DNA of 64,000 nucleotides from Bdellovibrionales bacterium CG12_big_fil_rev_8_21_14_0_65_38_15 (GCA_002787775.1 PCUW01000008.1:1-64000); one strand, 5' to 3'. Positions 1 to 8,456 are shown, counted from the stretch's first letter. The notes: generated by a model not told the origin, from the sequence alone. Made by a program: numbers and translations.

Positions 1-1219
1 TTTTAAAGGCGTGGATTCTAAACTCATTCAAGAGGAAAAAGGATTATCTCACTTTTATCAAGCACTCATTCCTGGAGTACCTTCAAGCTTTAAACGCTCA
101 GAGCTTTGTCCATCTGATTATCTCTCAGAACTCATACCATTTCATCAAGATTATGTGCATGAAACCGGAATGAAATTAAACGCGAGATCAGGAAATCCCC
201 TTTTATGGGATATTTTTCATCCAAGTGCGATTAACTACAATGTTCTTATCACTGGTACAACTGGACAAGGGAAGTCCATGATGACCAATAAATTATTAAC
301 GTCTGCACGTAATGAAGGTCATAAGGCGGTAATCCTTGATCTTGGGAACTCTTTTTATAAGACAAGCCGTTTTCATAATGGAGTTGTTTTATCTCAAAAG
401 TTTAATCCGCTTCAATTTACAAATCCTCGCTATCTTAAAGAGTTTGTACTTTCAGTCATTGATGAAAAATTAAGTAAAAAAGATGAAGGAAAACTATTTG
501 AAGTAATTTCTCAAATATCTGAAAAAGATATTTCTTCTTTTCCAGATTTTCTAAGTCACTTAGATCGTGAGTTTGAAGGTATCTCATATTATTTCTCAGA
601 GATTAAAGACTATTTCACGGATGACAAATCAGAGTTAAATGATCTTACATACTGTGATTTTTCAAATTACCCCGATGCCATGAAAGCCCCTTTAATTATT
701 TATCTTATTGAGTATTTTAAAAACCTAAAGGGTAAAAAACTTTTTATCTTTGATGAGTGTTGGCATCTTTTAAGTCGTAATGCTGATTACATCGCAGAAT
801 GTTTTAGAACTTTTAGAAAGCATCAGGCGAGTGCTATTGCAATCTCACAAAACCTTGATGACTTTTCCATCACCCAGCTTGGACGAGTGATTATTCAAAA
901 CACTTATTGGAAAGCTCTCTTTAGACAAAGTCTTTCACCCACTGAGTTTGTCGACTCCGATGCTATTGAATTACTTGCTGGGATTAAATCAAAAAAAGGT
1001 GCATACAGTGAGTTTTTACTTCTCTCTGAGAGTATTAAAAAACCCATGCGATTTTACCCAAGTCACTTAGAGTATGAGCTATTCACTTCCGATGGTGAAG
1101 ATAATAGAAAGATTTACTCATATCTTGAGGCAAATGAAAATTACCTGTCATTTAATGACTGTCTTATCAACTTTACTAAGATTAAGCATCCATATTGGGA
1201 GTACCGCAATGAAAGATAA
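1..1219 (+). CDS. VirB4/TraC-type T4SS ATPase, C-terminal part (5' end outside window)
   Basis: This is the cytoplasmic ATPase that powers assembly and transfer by a type IV secretion system. The reading frame is open to the first base of the window, so the N-terminal part lies upstream and a GTG at position 11 is only an internal codon. A Walker A motif (GTTGQGKS) is encoded at 254-277 and a Walker B-like stretch (LFIFDECWHLL) at about 738-770, followed by 'AIAISQN', the sensor-like motif usual in VirB4/TraC. It heads a tightly packed operon: its stop overlaps the next start by 11 bases. The family call rests on the motifs and the neighbours; which T4SS subtype (F-like or P-like) is unclear. 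Confidence 0.85.
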   Translation, partial: FKGVDSKLIQEEKGLSHFYQALIPGVPSSFKRSELCPSDYLSELIPFHQDYVHETGMKLNARSGNPLLWDIFHPSAINYNVLITGTTGQGKSMMTNKLLTSARNEGHKAVILDLGNSFYKTSRFHNGVVLSQKFNPLQFTNPRYLKEFVLSVIDEKLSKKDEGKLFEVISQISEKDISSFPDFLSHLDREFEGISYYFSEIKDYFTDDKSELNDLTYCDFSNYPDAMKAPLIIYLIEYFKNLKGKKLFIFDECWHLLSRNADYIAECFRTFRKHQASAIAISQNLDDFSITQLGRVIIQNTYWKALFRQSLSPTEFVDSDAIELLAGIKSKKGAYSEFLLLSESIKKPMRFYPSHLEYELFTSDGEDNRKIYSYLEANENYLSFNDCLINFTKIKHPYWEYRNER

Positions 1220-1871
1220 ACTCACGATGAGCTTGATCGCTATGTCTCTTTCTATGCCCGTTTATCCCTCAATGTTTGGAGAAGAAACAGCAGTTCTAAT
1301 TGAAATTGCTTCTACAACATCAAGTCAACTTAATGAACTAGAACAGCTTGTGACCAATGCAGAAACCTACACAAAAAAAATGCAGGAATATAACGAGCTT
1401 ATGATGGATCACTATTGGAGGGCCGAACGTATTTTATTTGTCGCTGAATCCTTGGCGGCTAAAAAGGAAGCAAAAGACCTTGGTGAACTCAACTGGGCCA
1501 TTAGAGAGCTAAAATACTCCATGGCCGAGCTTAAAAGCCTTATGAATGAGTATAAAGACATTAAAAATGAAGAAGATCGAACCAAGTTCTTGGTCAAACG
1601 GCAAAAAGAGATCAATGAGAAAAAAGGTAAACTCGCCGAGCATCAAATTAAGGCTTCAAAAGATGCAAAAACAACAGGGAGAGCAACCCAAATTACTGCT
1701 CAAAATACAGCACTTATTTATGAGCAAAATGTAGAGATGCATAACACACAACTTGAGATGTTGGAAAAGCTCTCAACTAATAATCGCCTTAAAGCGGAAG
1801 AACTAGAAGAAAAACGACTGGAACAAATTGAGAAGCGAAAATTCTACGGAATTGAAAAAGGAAAGAGATGA
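1209..1871 (+). CDS. VirB5/TrbJ-like periplasmic T4SS protein
   Basis: Predicted 220-residue secreted protein. I chose the ATG at 1209 because it follows a GGGAG site (1198-1202) and gives a signal peptide (residues 1 to about 20, hydrophobic with 'LIAMSLSMPVYPS'); a longer open frame from 1074 lies wholly inside the VirB4 gene. The rest is helical and rich in Glu, Lys and Leu, with predicted coiled coil over about residues 30-210. That profile and the place between VirB4 and VirB6 fit VirB5/TrbJ proteins, which act as minor pilus or adhesion components in the periplasm. The primary sequence alone gives no family motif, so the name is by context. Confidence 0.6.
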   Translation: MKDKLTMSLIAMSLSMPVYPSMFGEETAVLIEIASTTSSQLNELEQLVTNAETYTKKMQEYNELMMDHYWRAERILFVAESLAAKKEAKDLGELNWAIRELKYSMAELKSLMNEYKDIKNEEDRTKFLVKRQKEINEKKGKLAEHQIKASKDAKTTGRATQITAQNTALIYEQNVEMHNTQLEMLEKLSTNNRLKAEELEEKRLEQIEKRKFYGIEKGKR

Positions 1872-3241
1872 TAAATATATTAAAGGATATGCTTTTGATT
1901 GAGGAACCAAGTATATTTAGGCTTTATCAAGAGCTTATTAAAATAGCGAACTATTTTGTTGCACCTGTTTTTACTATTTCGCTTATCCTTGAATATTTTG
2001 GAGAGATGAACTTTGCAAGCTCTGTAAAGAAGCTCTTTCTTGTCATCATTTTTATGGGTGCATTTTATGGAGTTCATACACAAGCAACAAACATCGCCCT
2101 AGAAAGTGCAAGTCAGACTCTAAGACGAGTTAGTCCAACAAATCTATTCGTTAAAAGGTGGCTACAGGTAAAAGTCAAAACGAAGCATCAAAAAGGATGG
2201 GATTCATTAAAAAGCATTCTTATTCCTAATATCAATGATCTTTTGGGTACGGCTTTTTACTTGCTGGCAAAACTCTTCATCTGGCTTTTGAAACTCATTT
2301 ACTCAAGTATTTATCATCTAACTTATGTCTTTGCAGGAGTTACAGCTATTCTCTATTTTCTAGGTTGGACGAAAGATGCTTTAAAGGGAACGATTCAAGC
2401 AAGCCTTTGGTGTATGGTCATGCCTTTTGTTATTGTGGCAATACTCTCACTTGTAGGCAACAGCATTGAAGACAGTGCCCTTAATGGCGATCTCGTTATT
2501 GCCAAAATTGATACCATTCTTTGGCTTTTTGGTGTGACCTTGCTTCTGCTTATTAGCCCCCTAATTACTTACGGTATGATCCGTGGAGACGGGATTCATT
2601 CCTTTGGCTCTAAGATGGGAGCAATGGTCGTTAGTTCAGGTATTAAGGCCATGACTTTTTATCCAATGCTTGCCGCAAGATTTAAAGGTGTAACGGGTGG
2701 TATTGGAAGAACTGGGGCCAATTCACTTTTTGAACCATCTATCAAAGACCTTTTGCACAAGGAATCTCAACCCGATAAAAAGAAAATGAAGCTTCTTGAA
2801 AGTAAGGGAAATATCAAGAGTCCTTTTAATCAAGGTCGTCCACTTGATGAGCGTTTAAAATCAGTAGGAATGACGAAAGATGAAGCAATAAAACTTTCAA
2901 AAGTTAATACTCAATCTGCTAAGAGTCCTCAGGCATCTAATAAAACAAAACAAAATGGAGCTGAAACAAGTGGATCACGCTCTCAGCCTATACCGAAAAG
3001 AAGTTCTCCACTTGGACAACTAAAGCCAAATCCAACTAGCGATAAAGATACTCACGAGTATGTAAGACTAAAAAAACAGAATTTTAAATTCAATCAAAAG
3101 TATTGGGATGGAATCAATCCTCATAAAGGTGAAGCAATAAAAAAGAAGTATGGAATAGAGGGAACGACTGTTGATCCAAATAAGGTTCATCGTCCTATAA
3201 ACAGCAAACCGTTTATCTCAAATAATAAAAAGGAAAAGTAA
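1868..3241 (+). CDS. VirB6/TrbL-like polytopic inner-membrane T4SS protein
   Basis: Predicted 457-residue membrane protein with about six hydrophobic segments in residues 25-265, including 'LFIWLLKLIYSSIYHLTY' and 'TLLLLISPLITYGMI', followed by a long hydrophilic tail (about 270-457) rich in Lys, Ser and Pro. This is the layout of VirB6/TrbL, the inner-membrane channel component of conjugative systems. The start codon overlaps the previous stop (ATGA), showing translational coupling. The extended basic cytoplasmic or periplasmic tail is longer than the simple VirB6 core, as in 'extended VirB6' proteins. The role is inferred from topology and gene order. Confidence 0.7.
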   Translation: MINILKDMLLIEEPSIFRLYQELIKIANYFVAPVFTISLILEYFGEMNFASSVKKLFLVIIFMGAFYGVHTQATNIALESASQTLRRVSPTNLFVKRWLQVKVKTKHQKGWDSLKSILIPNINDLLGTAFYLLAKLFIWLLKLIYSSIYHLTYVFAGVTAILYFLGWTKDALKGTIQASLWCMVMPFVIVAILSLVGNSIEDSALNGDLVIAKIDTILWLFGVTLLLLISPLITYGMIRGDGIHSFGSKMGAMVVSSGIKAMTFYPMLAARFKGVTGGIGRTGANSLFEPSIKDLLHKESQPDKKKMKLLESKGNIKSPFNQGRPLDERLKSVGMTKDEAIKLSKVNTQSAKSPQASNKTKQNGAETSGSRSQPIPKRSSPLGQLKPNPTSDKDTHEYVRLKKQNFKFNQKYWDGINPHKGEAIKKKYGIEGTTVDPNKVHRPINSKPFISNNKKEK

Positions 3242-3690
3242 TGAATTTTGATAATTTTGAATCTAGCTTCACGAAAGAGAACAGAAAACTAAAAATTGCA
3301 TTAGCAACGACACTAATAGTCTCAATGCTAACAAGTACAATGATTTTCTTTCAACAAAAATACTTTCTCTACAAAGGAAAAGATATTTTTGAGGAAAGAC
3401 CTCTTGCCGTTGAAGTTTGTCGTCTTGGTTTTATAAGTCTGGCCAAGGGAGAGCCTAATCCACATGTAGTGACTGATGAAATTATAAGCCTTGTGGCAAA
3501 AGAGCCGTTTTCTATCCAAGTAGATAATATCTTAAAACTAGAGTCACTGGAAAAAGGTGCTTGCAAAATTATTCTGAAATCTAATGGTGAACTTCTCTCT
3601 TTTAAAGTCGGACTTAAAGAGAGCGATTTTTATCCTTTTCATTACAAACTTATCCAACTCGATGAAATAAATGCTCAGGAGGAAATCTAA
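3241..3690 (+). CDS. Bitopic T4SS protein, VirB8/TraE-like by position
   Basis: Predicted 149-residue protein with a short charged N terminus, one transmembrane segment (about residues 19-41, 'IALATTLIVSMLTSTMIFF') and a periplasmic domain of roughly 105 residues. This matches the topology of VirB8/TraE, the bitopic bridge between inner-membrane and core complexes, and the gene sits where TraE lies in F-like operons (before the TraK and TraB counterparts). The start overlaps the last base of the preceding stop. No diagnostic motif is recognised and the periplasmic domain is somewhat short for VirB8, so the function is positional inference while the coding call is firm. Confidence 0.6.
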   Translation: MNFDNFESSFTKENRKLKIALATTLIVSMLTSTMIFFQQKYFLYKGKDIFEERPLAVEVCRLGFISLAKGEPNPHVVTDEIISLVAKEPFSIQVDNILKLESLEKGACKIILKSNGELLSFKVGLKESDFYPFHYKLIQLDEINAQEEI

Positions 3691-4160
3691 TGACCTTTTA
3701 TATTTTAATGAACCAGATCACAACAATATTTTTGAGTTTAAACTTACTTACAACACTAAGCTTTGATTCGGAGATCGTCAGCTACCTGTATGGCGGAAGT
3801 AAGCAAGAAATGTTTTTTCAAGTTACTAATAATAACAGAACACTCGCAGTCAAGCCTCTTATGGAAGGAGGTTTTTCAAATCTTCTCGTTATCACAAAAG
3901 AACATAAATACTATTTTGAACTAAAACTCACAGAAAATAATTCTCATCAGTTTATTGAAGTGAAAGATGGAATCGCAAGCCATGCCCTAACCAAGAAGAT
4001 CAGAACCAAAGATTATGAAATTCTTGAGGGACAAGCATCCATATTATTTATCAACAATACAAATAAAGAAATGGTGGTTAACAACATCACTGTAAAGCAA
4101 AGGGAGTATTTCTCTAAGGGAGTGCCCATCATTTTAGACGGCAAGAGAATACTTAATTAA
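3690..4160 (+). CDS. VirB9/TraK-like secreted T4SS core protein
   Basis: Predicted 156-residue exported protein with an N-terminal hydrophobic signal (about residues 5-24). The mature part is rich in beta-type segments, with 'FFQVTNNNRTLAVKPLMEGG' followed by 'SNLLVITKEHKYYFELKL', the kind of pattern seen in VirB9/TraK/TrbG proteins that form the outer-membrane core with VirB10 and VirB7. A strong AGGAGG site precedes the ATG by a proper distance, inside the end of the previous gene. It is shorter than typical VirB9 (about 250-290 residues), so it may hold only the N-terminal beta domain. The call combines the motif style and the neighbour TraB-like gene. Confidence 0.6.
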   Translation: MTFYILMNQITTIFLSLNLLTTLSFDSEIVSYLYGGSKQEMFFQVTNNNRTLAVKPLMEGGFSNLLVITKEHKYYFELKLTENNSHQFIEVKDGIASHALTKKIRTKDYEILEGQASILFINNTNKEMVVNNITVKQREYFSKGVPIILDGKRILN

Positions 4161-4185
4161 GTAAACACAAGTTAAAGGCATTTTT

Positions 4186-4944
4186 ATGAAGAATTTAACG
4201 ATTATTTTAATCGTCTTGGGATTTTGCGACCATTTTTCAATCGCTCATGCACAGGTTGCACGAATTTCAAGACTAAAAACAAAACATAAAGCGGCCAAGG
4301 TCGTGCATCAAAGGAGGAAAAGAGATGATACACTTTCAAAAATTATCGAAAACAACAAAAAGCTTAATGCGCTTCTTAATGCAAAAACAGCATTACCTGT
4401 TATTTGGGAAGGACAAAGACAAATCCTCACGGGAAAAACATACCGTGGTACTCTTCTAAACACGATAGTTTCAACTAATCAGGCCACACCTGTTCTTGTT
4501 CGTGCTCATCTAAACCAAGGGCTTCCGTATAATAGTAAATTTGCTTGTCAGGCAATGACACAAAATAAAAGAGTTTTTTGTTTATGTAACAAACTCATTA
4601 CTACTGACAAAGAAATAGCAATTCAGGCTCAACTTTTAAATCTTGATGGCTCAAGTGGACTTGAGGGAATTTACGCAGATGGGAAAGAAGAACTTATTGC
4701 AGGAGCTGTTTTAAGTGATTTCTCAGGGGGGATGCTATCAGCAGCACAAAATAGAATTGCAACTCCCTTTGGAGCGATTCAAGACACAACTTTGAAGAAT
4801 CAATTTCTCCAAGGGGCTATCAATTCGGCCAACACGACATCAGAAATCTTGCTTGATGAAATGAAACAAACAGTTCCAGTGATTACCATTGAGGCCGGAA
4901 CCGATGTTCTTATCTATTTTATGGAGGCAATCAATGAAAACTAA
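4186..4944 (+). CDS. VirB10/TraB-like T4SS protein, compact
   Basis: Predicted 252-residue protein resembling the C-terminal TrbI/VirB10/TraB domain, the part that spans periplasm and outer membrane in T4SS core complexes. Recognisable features are 'TGKTYRGTLLNTIVSTNQAT' near residues 85-105, a 'GLEGIYADGKEELIAGAVL' block, and the C-terminal 'VITIEAGTDVLIYFMEAI' that matches the family's closing beta strand. The N terminus looks like a signal peptide ending AHAQ near residue 23, not the usual cytoplasmic tail plus membrane anchor, and the Pro-rich linker is absent. The protein is therefore much shorter than typical VirB10 (about 380-480 residues). Confidence 0.75.
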   Translation: MKNLTIILIVLGFCDHFSIAHAQVARISRLKTKHKAAKVVHQRRKRDDTLSKIIENNKKLNALLNAKTALPVIWEGQRQILTGKTYRGTLLNTIVSTNQATPVLVRAHLNQGLPYNSKFACQAMTQNKRVFCLCNKLITTDKEIAIQAQLLNLDGSSGLEGIYADGKEELIAGAVLSDFSGGMLSAAQNRIATPFGAIQDTTLKNQFLQGAINSANTTSEILLDEMKQTVPVITIEAGTDVLIYFMEAINEN

Positions 4945-5440
4945 AATCTTGGTCATATTACTACTTTGCTCATCTTGCTCAACCTTAAAGAAATCTCTTA
5001 CCAGTGGAGCCTTAATTGGAGGTCTTGTTGGCGGGACAGGGGGTGCAGTCTTCTCACCAGATGAACATTCAATGAATAAAAATGCTTATCTTGGTGGGAT
5101 TGTCGGTGCAGTTGCAGGAGCAGGCCTAGCGTATCTATTGCACGATGGTCCAGAAAAGAAAGTTAAAGAATCCATGTTACTCGATGGGCCGATGCAAAAT
5201 CATAAGGAGGTGCCGTTATTTGATTTTTCACCAGAGCTAAAGAACATAAAGCCAGAAGTTAATTTTAAACCAGTTAAAAAGTACGAAGTACCACTAGAAA
5301 AGCTCCCTAAGGAACTTGAGGGGAAAGTAAAAAAACAGTTCATTCTTGAGTACCAGTCCGAAGCTCAAACTATTGAGGTCGGCAATCGAACCATCCAGAT
5401 CAGCCCTTTTAAAGCATGGGAGCATATTTATGAACAATAA
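4934..5440 (+). CDS. T4SS-associated lipoprotein with glycine-zipper repeats
   Basis: Predicted 168-residue lipoprotein. The ATG at 4934 overlaps the preceding gene and gives a short hydrophobic signal with a lipobox-like end (ILLLCSSCS); the longer frame from 4889 is inside the TraB-like gene. Two glycine-rich hydrophobic segments follow ('GALIGGLVGGTGGAVF' and 'GGIVGAVAGAGLAYLL'), typical of glycine-zipper membrane-inserting proteins. The remainder is hydrophilic with many Lys, Glu and Pro residues. Position between VirB10 and VirD4 suggests a VirB7/TraV-like partner of the outer-membrane core, but length and sequence do not prove this. Confidence 0.6.
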   Translation: MKTKILVILLLCSSCSTLKKSLTSGALIGGLVGGTGGAVFSPDEHSMNKNAYLGGIVGAVAGAGLAYLLHDGPEKKVKESMLLDGPMQNHKEVPLFDFSPELKNIKPEVNFKPVKKYEVPLEKLPKELEGKVKKQFILEYQSEAQTIEVGNRTIQISPFKAWEHIYEQ

Positions 5441-6824
5441 AAAACAATCACCGCAGTTAGACATTTTTACACCAATTTATGAAATATTTCACGAGCTTTG
5501 TCTTCTCATATTTGACGTAGGGAAAGAGCTTTTCAAATGGCTAGGGATTAAGATTTTAAACAAGTCTCCTGAGCTTACACAAATTGAGCGAAAGGCCTTA
5601 GCTGTAAAGCAGACAACAGAAATCCAAGATGCTTTAGGCATTGATACCAAAACAAAAAGACCAATGCTCTTAAAAGAAATTGATTTTCATCGTCATAGTT
5701 TTATTGTTGGAGCATCAGGTTTTGGAAAAACAAATCTCATTAGTATTTTACAAGAAAACTCACTTCGATATGACAAACCAATCATCTTCTTTGATCCCAA
5801 AGGCGATACTGAAGCCCTTAATACCTTTAAAGGTATTTGTGGAAAATACAATAAGCCTTGTTATATCTTTTCTGAGCATTACAAGGAATCAATCTCTTTG
5901 AATCCTGTCCTTGAAGGTACGGTCAACCAAGTAGTTGATCGTATTATGCGATCATTTGATTGGTCAGAACCTTATTACAGAGATGCAAGTCGAAGAAGTT
6001 TAACTAAAGCTTTGAAGACACTAGAAAAAGAGAACTCCCCTTTTACTTTGCAAAAAATCTTTGATGAATTAGTCCGACTTGAAAGCAAAGACAACATCGG
6101 TCTAATTGCAAAATTAGAAGCCATCTTAGTTTCTGATTTTGGAAAGATTCTCAATGCAGATGGCCCTGATGCTCTGACACTATCCAAAGTACGTGATGAA
6201 AGAGCTTGTCTTTATATTGGGCTATCTACTCAAGGGTACGGCGAAACTGCAACTGCTGTTGGAAAATTATTTTTAGGAGAGCTTCTTTATAACTCATATA
6301 AGACCCTGTCAAAGGAAGAAGGGGCAGGGCTTAAAAATCCAGTCAGCATTTATTTTGATGAGTTTGGCTCTCTCGTTACACCTGAGTTCATCGAGCTTCA
6401 AAATAAATGTCGAGGTGCCGGAATGGAACTTACTGTGGCTGTACAAACGGCATCAGATATTGATCGAGTTAGTCCAGACCTGACAAAACAAGTAATAGAG
6501 AACGCAGGAAATCTATTTATTCTTAAACAGCGTTTGCAAGATGGAGCTTCAATATTTGCTGAGGCCATTGGGACAATTATTTCAAAGAAGCAAACGTATC
6601 GAATTGAGAATGGAGAGCAGCAAATGATGGGAAGTGAACGAGAAGTCCATGAGCTTATTGTTCACCCAGACATAATCAAGAACCTTGGAATCGGTCAATG
6701 TGTCCTTTTAAGACAAGGGCCTACGAGAGTTAATCTGCTCAACGTTAGAAATAAAAAGTGGGACGTCATGCGAGAAAATAAGACTCCTAAGCCTATTTCA
6801 CAACCAATCATCAGCATTAAATAA
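5430..6824 (+). CDS. VirD4/TraD-type coupling ATPase (T4CP)
   Basis: Predicted 464-residue coupling protein that recruits the DNA-relaxase substrate and feeds it to the secretion channel. Walker A GASGFGKTN lies at about residues 94-102 and Walker B 'SIYFDEFGSL' near residue 305; the downstream 'GMELTVAVQTASDIDRV' and 'NAGNLFILKQR' segments match the TraD/TraG C-terminal region. The ATG at 5430 overlaps the previous stop by 11 bases; the open frame from 5346 starts within the lipoprotein gene. The usual pair of N-terminal transmembrane helices is not evident; only a moderately hydrophobic stretch (about 15-40) is present, so membrane attachment is uncertain. Confidence 0.85.
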   Translation: MNNKKQSPQLDIFTPIYEIFHELCLLIFDVGKELFKWLGIKILNKSPELTQIERKALAVKQTTEIQDALGIDTKTKRPMLLKEIDFHRHSFIVGASGFGKTNLISILQENSLRYDKPIIFFDPKGDTEALNTFKGICGKYNKPCYIFSEHYKESISLNPVLEGTVNQVVDRIMRSFDWSEPYYRDASRRSLTKALKTLEKENSPFTLQKIFDELVRLESKDNIGLIAKLEAILVSDFGKILNADGPDALTLSKVRDERACLYIGLSTQGYGETATAVGKLFLGELLYNSYKTLSKEEGAGLKNPVSIYFDEFGSLVTPEFIELQNKCRGAGMELTVAVQTASDIDRVSPDLTKQVIENAGNLFILKQRLQDGASIFAEAIGTIISKKQTYRIENGEQQMMGSEREVHELIVHPDIIKNLGIGQCVLLRQGPTRVNLLNVRNKKWDVMRENKTPKPISQPIISIK

Positions 6825-6833
6825 GGAGGAAAA

Positions 6834-7565
6834 TTGAGACCAAAAATGAATCTAAACAGCCTTCATCTTAATTACCTTACTCCTCTCCTAAAGTGGAGGA
6901 TTATGGATTTAGAGTCATTAAGAAAGGAGTGTTTTCGTGCAACAAAGTATAAGAATTTTCACCGCATTATCAGAGGGCTTGAAAAGGAAAAAATATTGGA
7001 AGGATATAGAGACCCACATAGTCGCAAGAAATTTGTCTTTCTTAGTCCACTCGGCGAGAGCCAGTTATCGCTTAAAGACAACCCAACTGCGATTTCTAAT
7101 GAAACTTTAATTCATGATCTAAAGGTTTCAGAAATCACCAGAACATTTATGGCTGATGGATGGATTGATGAAGTTGAGCTTGAGCATCAAATACATGACA
7201 AACGAAATTTCAAACTCACATACAAAATCATTCCAGATGCCATTTTGTATCTTGAAAAAAAGGGACATAAATTCCAATTGGCCTTTGAGTTGGAGCTTAC
7301 AAGAAAGAGTAATCAGAGGCTTATAGAGAAGATGAAGCAATATGAAGACAGCTCTTTTTATCACTATGTAATGTATTTTTTTCCAACTAAAAAACTGATG
7401 GAAAAATATATCATTCAAGCACAAGAAAAGCTTGGCAGTGAGCGGATGAGAAAATTCATGTTCTTTTTTCATCCAGAAATATCATCTGGCATCCATGAGC
7501 CAAAGAATATTTACGGAGTTTTTCAGGAAGAAAAGGTCAGCTTAGCAGAGATTTTTCAAAAATAG
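6834..7565 (+). CDS. Replication-relaxation-like protein (winged helix plus nuclease-like domain)
   Basis: Predicted 243-residue protein. The TTG start at 6834 is favoured because an AAGGAGG site (6822-6829) ends about four bases upstream; an ATG at 6846 would be too far. Residues about 10-85 look like a winged-helix domain ('KNFHRIIRGLEKEKIL' then 'KKFVFLSPLGESQL'). Residues about 135-200 contain 'IIPDAILYL' and 'FELELTRKS', a PD...ExE pattern like the nuclease-like half of Replic_Relax family proteins, linked to plasmid replication and relaxation. It directly follows the coupling protein and precedes a large inverted repeat, so it may be the element's initiator or relaxation factor. The family is named from memory of its layout. 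Confidence 0.55.
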   Translation: MRPKMNLNSLHLNYLTPLLKWRIMDLESLRKECFRATKYKNFHRIIRGLEKEKILEGYRDPHSRKKFVFLSPLGESQLSLKDNPTAISNETLIHDLKVSEITRTFMADGWIDEVELEHQIHDKRNFKLTYKIIPDAILYLEKKGHKFQLAFELELTRKSNQRLIEKMKQYEDSSFYHYVMYFFPTKKLMEKYIIQAQEKLGSERMRKFMFFFHPEISSGIHEPKNIYGVFQEEKVSLAEIFQK

Positions 7566-7608
7566 AATGACTATGGAAAGGCCATTGAACAATGAGGATA
7601 AGAATTTC

Positions 7609-7742
7609 TTACTGCCTGCTAATTCGTTGAAACCATGAAGGTTTCGCGCACTCCGAATGTGACTCCCCACCCCCAACGAAATTATGAGTAGGGAGTCACA
7701 TTCTACGCGCGAGAGAGAACTTAATCGGATAGCAGGCAGTAA
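7609..7742. repeat. Nested inverted repeat (possible oriT, replication origin or structured RNA)
   Basis: The non-coding gap between two element genes is almost entirely one folded structure. The outer stem is a perfect 13-base repeat (7609-7621 with 7730-7742). An inner perfect 13-base repeat (7655-7667 with 7691-7703) encloses a 23-base loop. A 6-base match (7644-7649 with 7707-7712) lies between them, and a side hairpin (7629-7634 with 7640-7645) sits on the left arm, competing slightly with the middle pairing. The last arm also contains part of the ribosome site of the next gene. The base pairing is direct observation; the role is unknown. Confidence 0.8.
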
Positions 7743-7759
7743 TTAGGAGGATGAATAAA

Positions 7760-8119
7760 ATGGAAGAGGAATTATTAAAAAAAAGAGGAAGGAAGACCAA
7801 AAATCAAACGAAGGAAGTACAACTTAATCAAGAGCAGACTAAGTTTTTCGTTGATCTTACCCATGAACAAGAAAGTCTAAGTTTGATTTTTGATCTTCTA
7901 AGAAAATGCAATGAAAAGGATTATGGCAAGCCAATCCTTTTTAAAGACTTATGTCTTTATGCCGTTAGTAAGCTAACGGAGAAAGACGTAGACAAAATCC
8001 AAGAACAAAGCTTGACCGAAATGGAAAAGGTGCAAAGGGCCTTTGATGAACATAAGAAGAAAACAGGTCAAGATTTGTCCTTTGGAGAATTTTTAACCAA
8101 AAAGCTTGGGATTAACTAG
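7760..8119 (+). CDS. Small basic protein of unknown function, mobile-element associated
   Basis: Predicted 119-residue soluble protein. I prefer the ATG at 7760 because TAGGAGG (7744-7750) lies nine bases upstream; the in-frame ATG at 7751 abuts that site. The N terminus is basic (KKRGRKTKNQTK, AT-hook-like RGRK), followed by a Gln/Glu-rich helical region. It lacks any motif I recognise. Sitting between the nested inverted repeat and ssb, a DNA-binding accessory role (for example a MobC- or ParG-like factor that binds the repeat) is possible but not shown. Confidence 0.7.
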   Translation: MEEELLKKRGRKTKNQTKEVQLNQEQTKFFVDLTHEQESLSLIFDLLRKCNEKDYGKPILFKDLCLYAVSKLTEKDVDKIQEQSLTEMEKVQRAFDEHKKKTGQDLSFGEFLTKKLGIN

Positions 8120-8135
8120 CACAAGGAGATTATTT

Positions 8136-8441
8136 ATGAATCATCAAGAAAAAACAATTTATGGTCGCTTAGGTAAAAATCCCGTTTTACGTCATACAAA
8201 AAAAGATACGCCCTTTTGTACTTTTGCATTAGCAGAGGAAATACATGGAGAAGATAAACCTCGTTGGCACAATATCGTCATGTGGGAAAAAGAGGCTGAA
8301 CATTGGGCAAATGTACTCAAAAAAGGAATGTCAGTTTTTGTGCGAGGCCGTATTTTGAGTCGAGATTTTACTAACAAGCAGGGAGAATTGAAAAGCTACA
8401 CAGAGATAAATGCAGATGCGATTGGTTTTTCAAGCCTTTAA
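8136..8441 (+). CDS. ssb: Single-stranded DNA-binding protein, element-encoded
   Basis: Predicted 101-residue single OB-fold protein that coats single-stranded DNA, here probably during conjugative transfer or element replication. 'IYGRLGKNPVLR' near the N terminus, 'WHNIVMWEKEAEHWANVLKKG' in the middle and 'VFVRGRILSRDFTNKQGE' match the SSB core strands. It lacks the acidic C-terminal tail through which housekeeping SSBs contact partners, and it is short compared with the usual 150-180 residues, as plasmid copies often are. The ATG at 8136 follows AAGGAG (8123-8128); the ORF can be opened upstream to 8106 but without a ribosome site. Confidence 0.85.
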   Translation: MNHQEKTIYGRLGKNPVLRHTKKDTPFCTFALAEEIHGEDKPRWHNIVMWEKEAEHWANVLKKGMSVFVRGRILSRDFTNKQGELKSYTEINADAIGFSSL

Positions 8442-8456
8442 GACTTAGGAGAATTA

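Noticed and set aside
1074-1208. Longer N-terminal version of the VirB5-like protein
   Set aside because: The extension lies inside the VirB4 gene; ATG 1209 has a ribosome site and gives a signal peptide.
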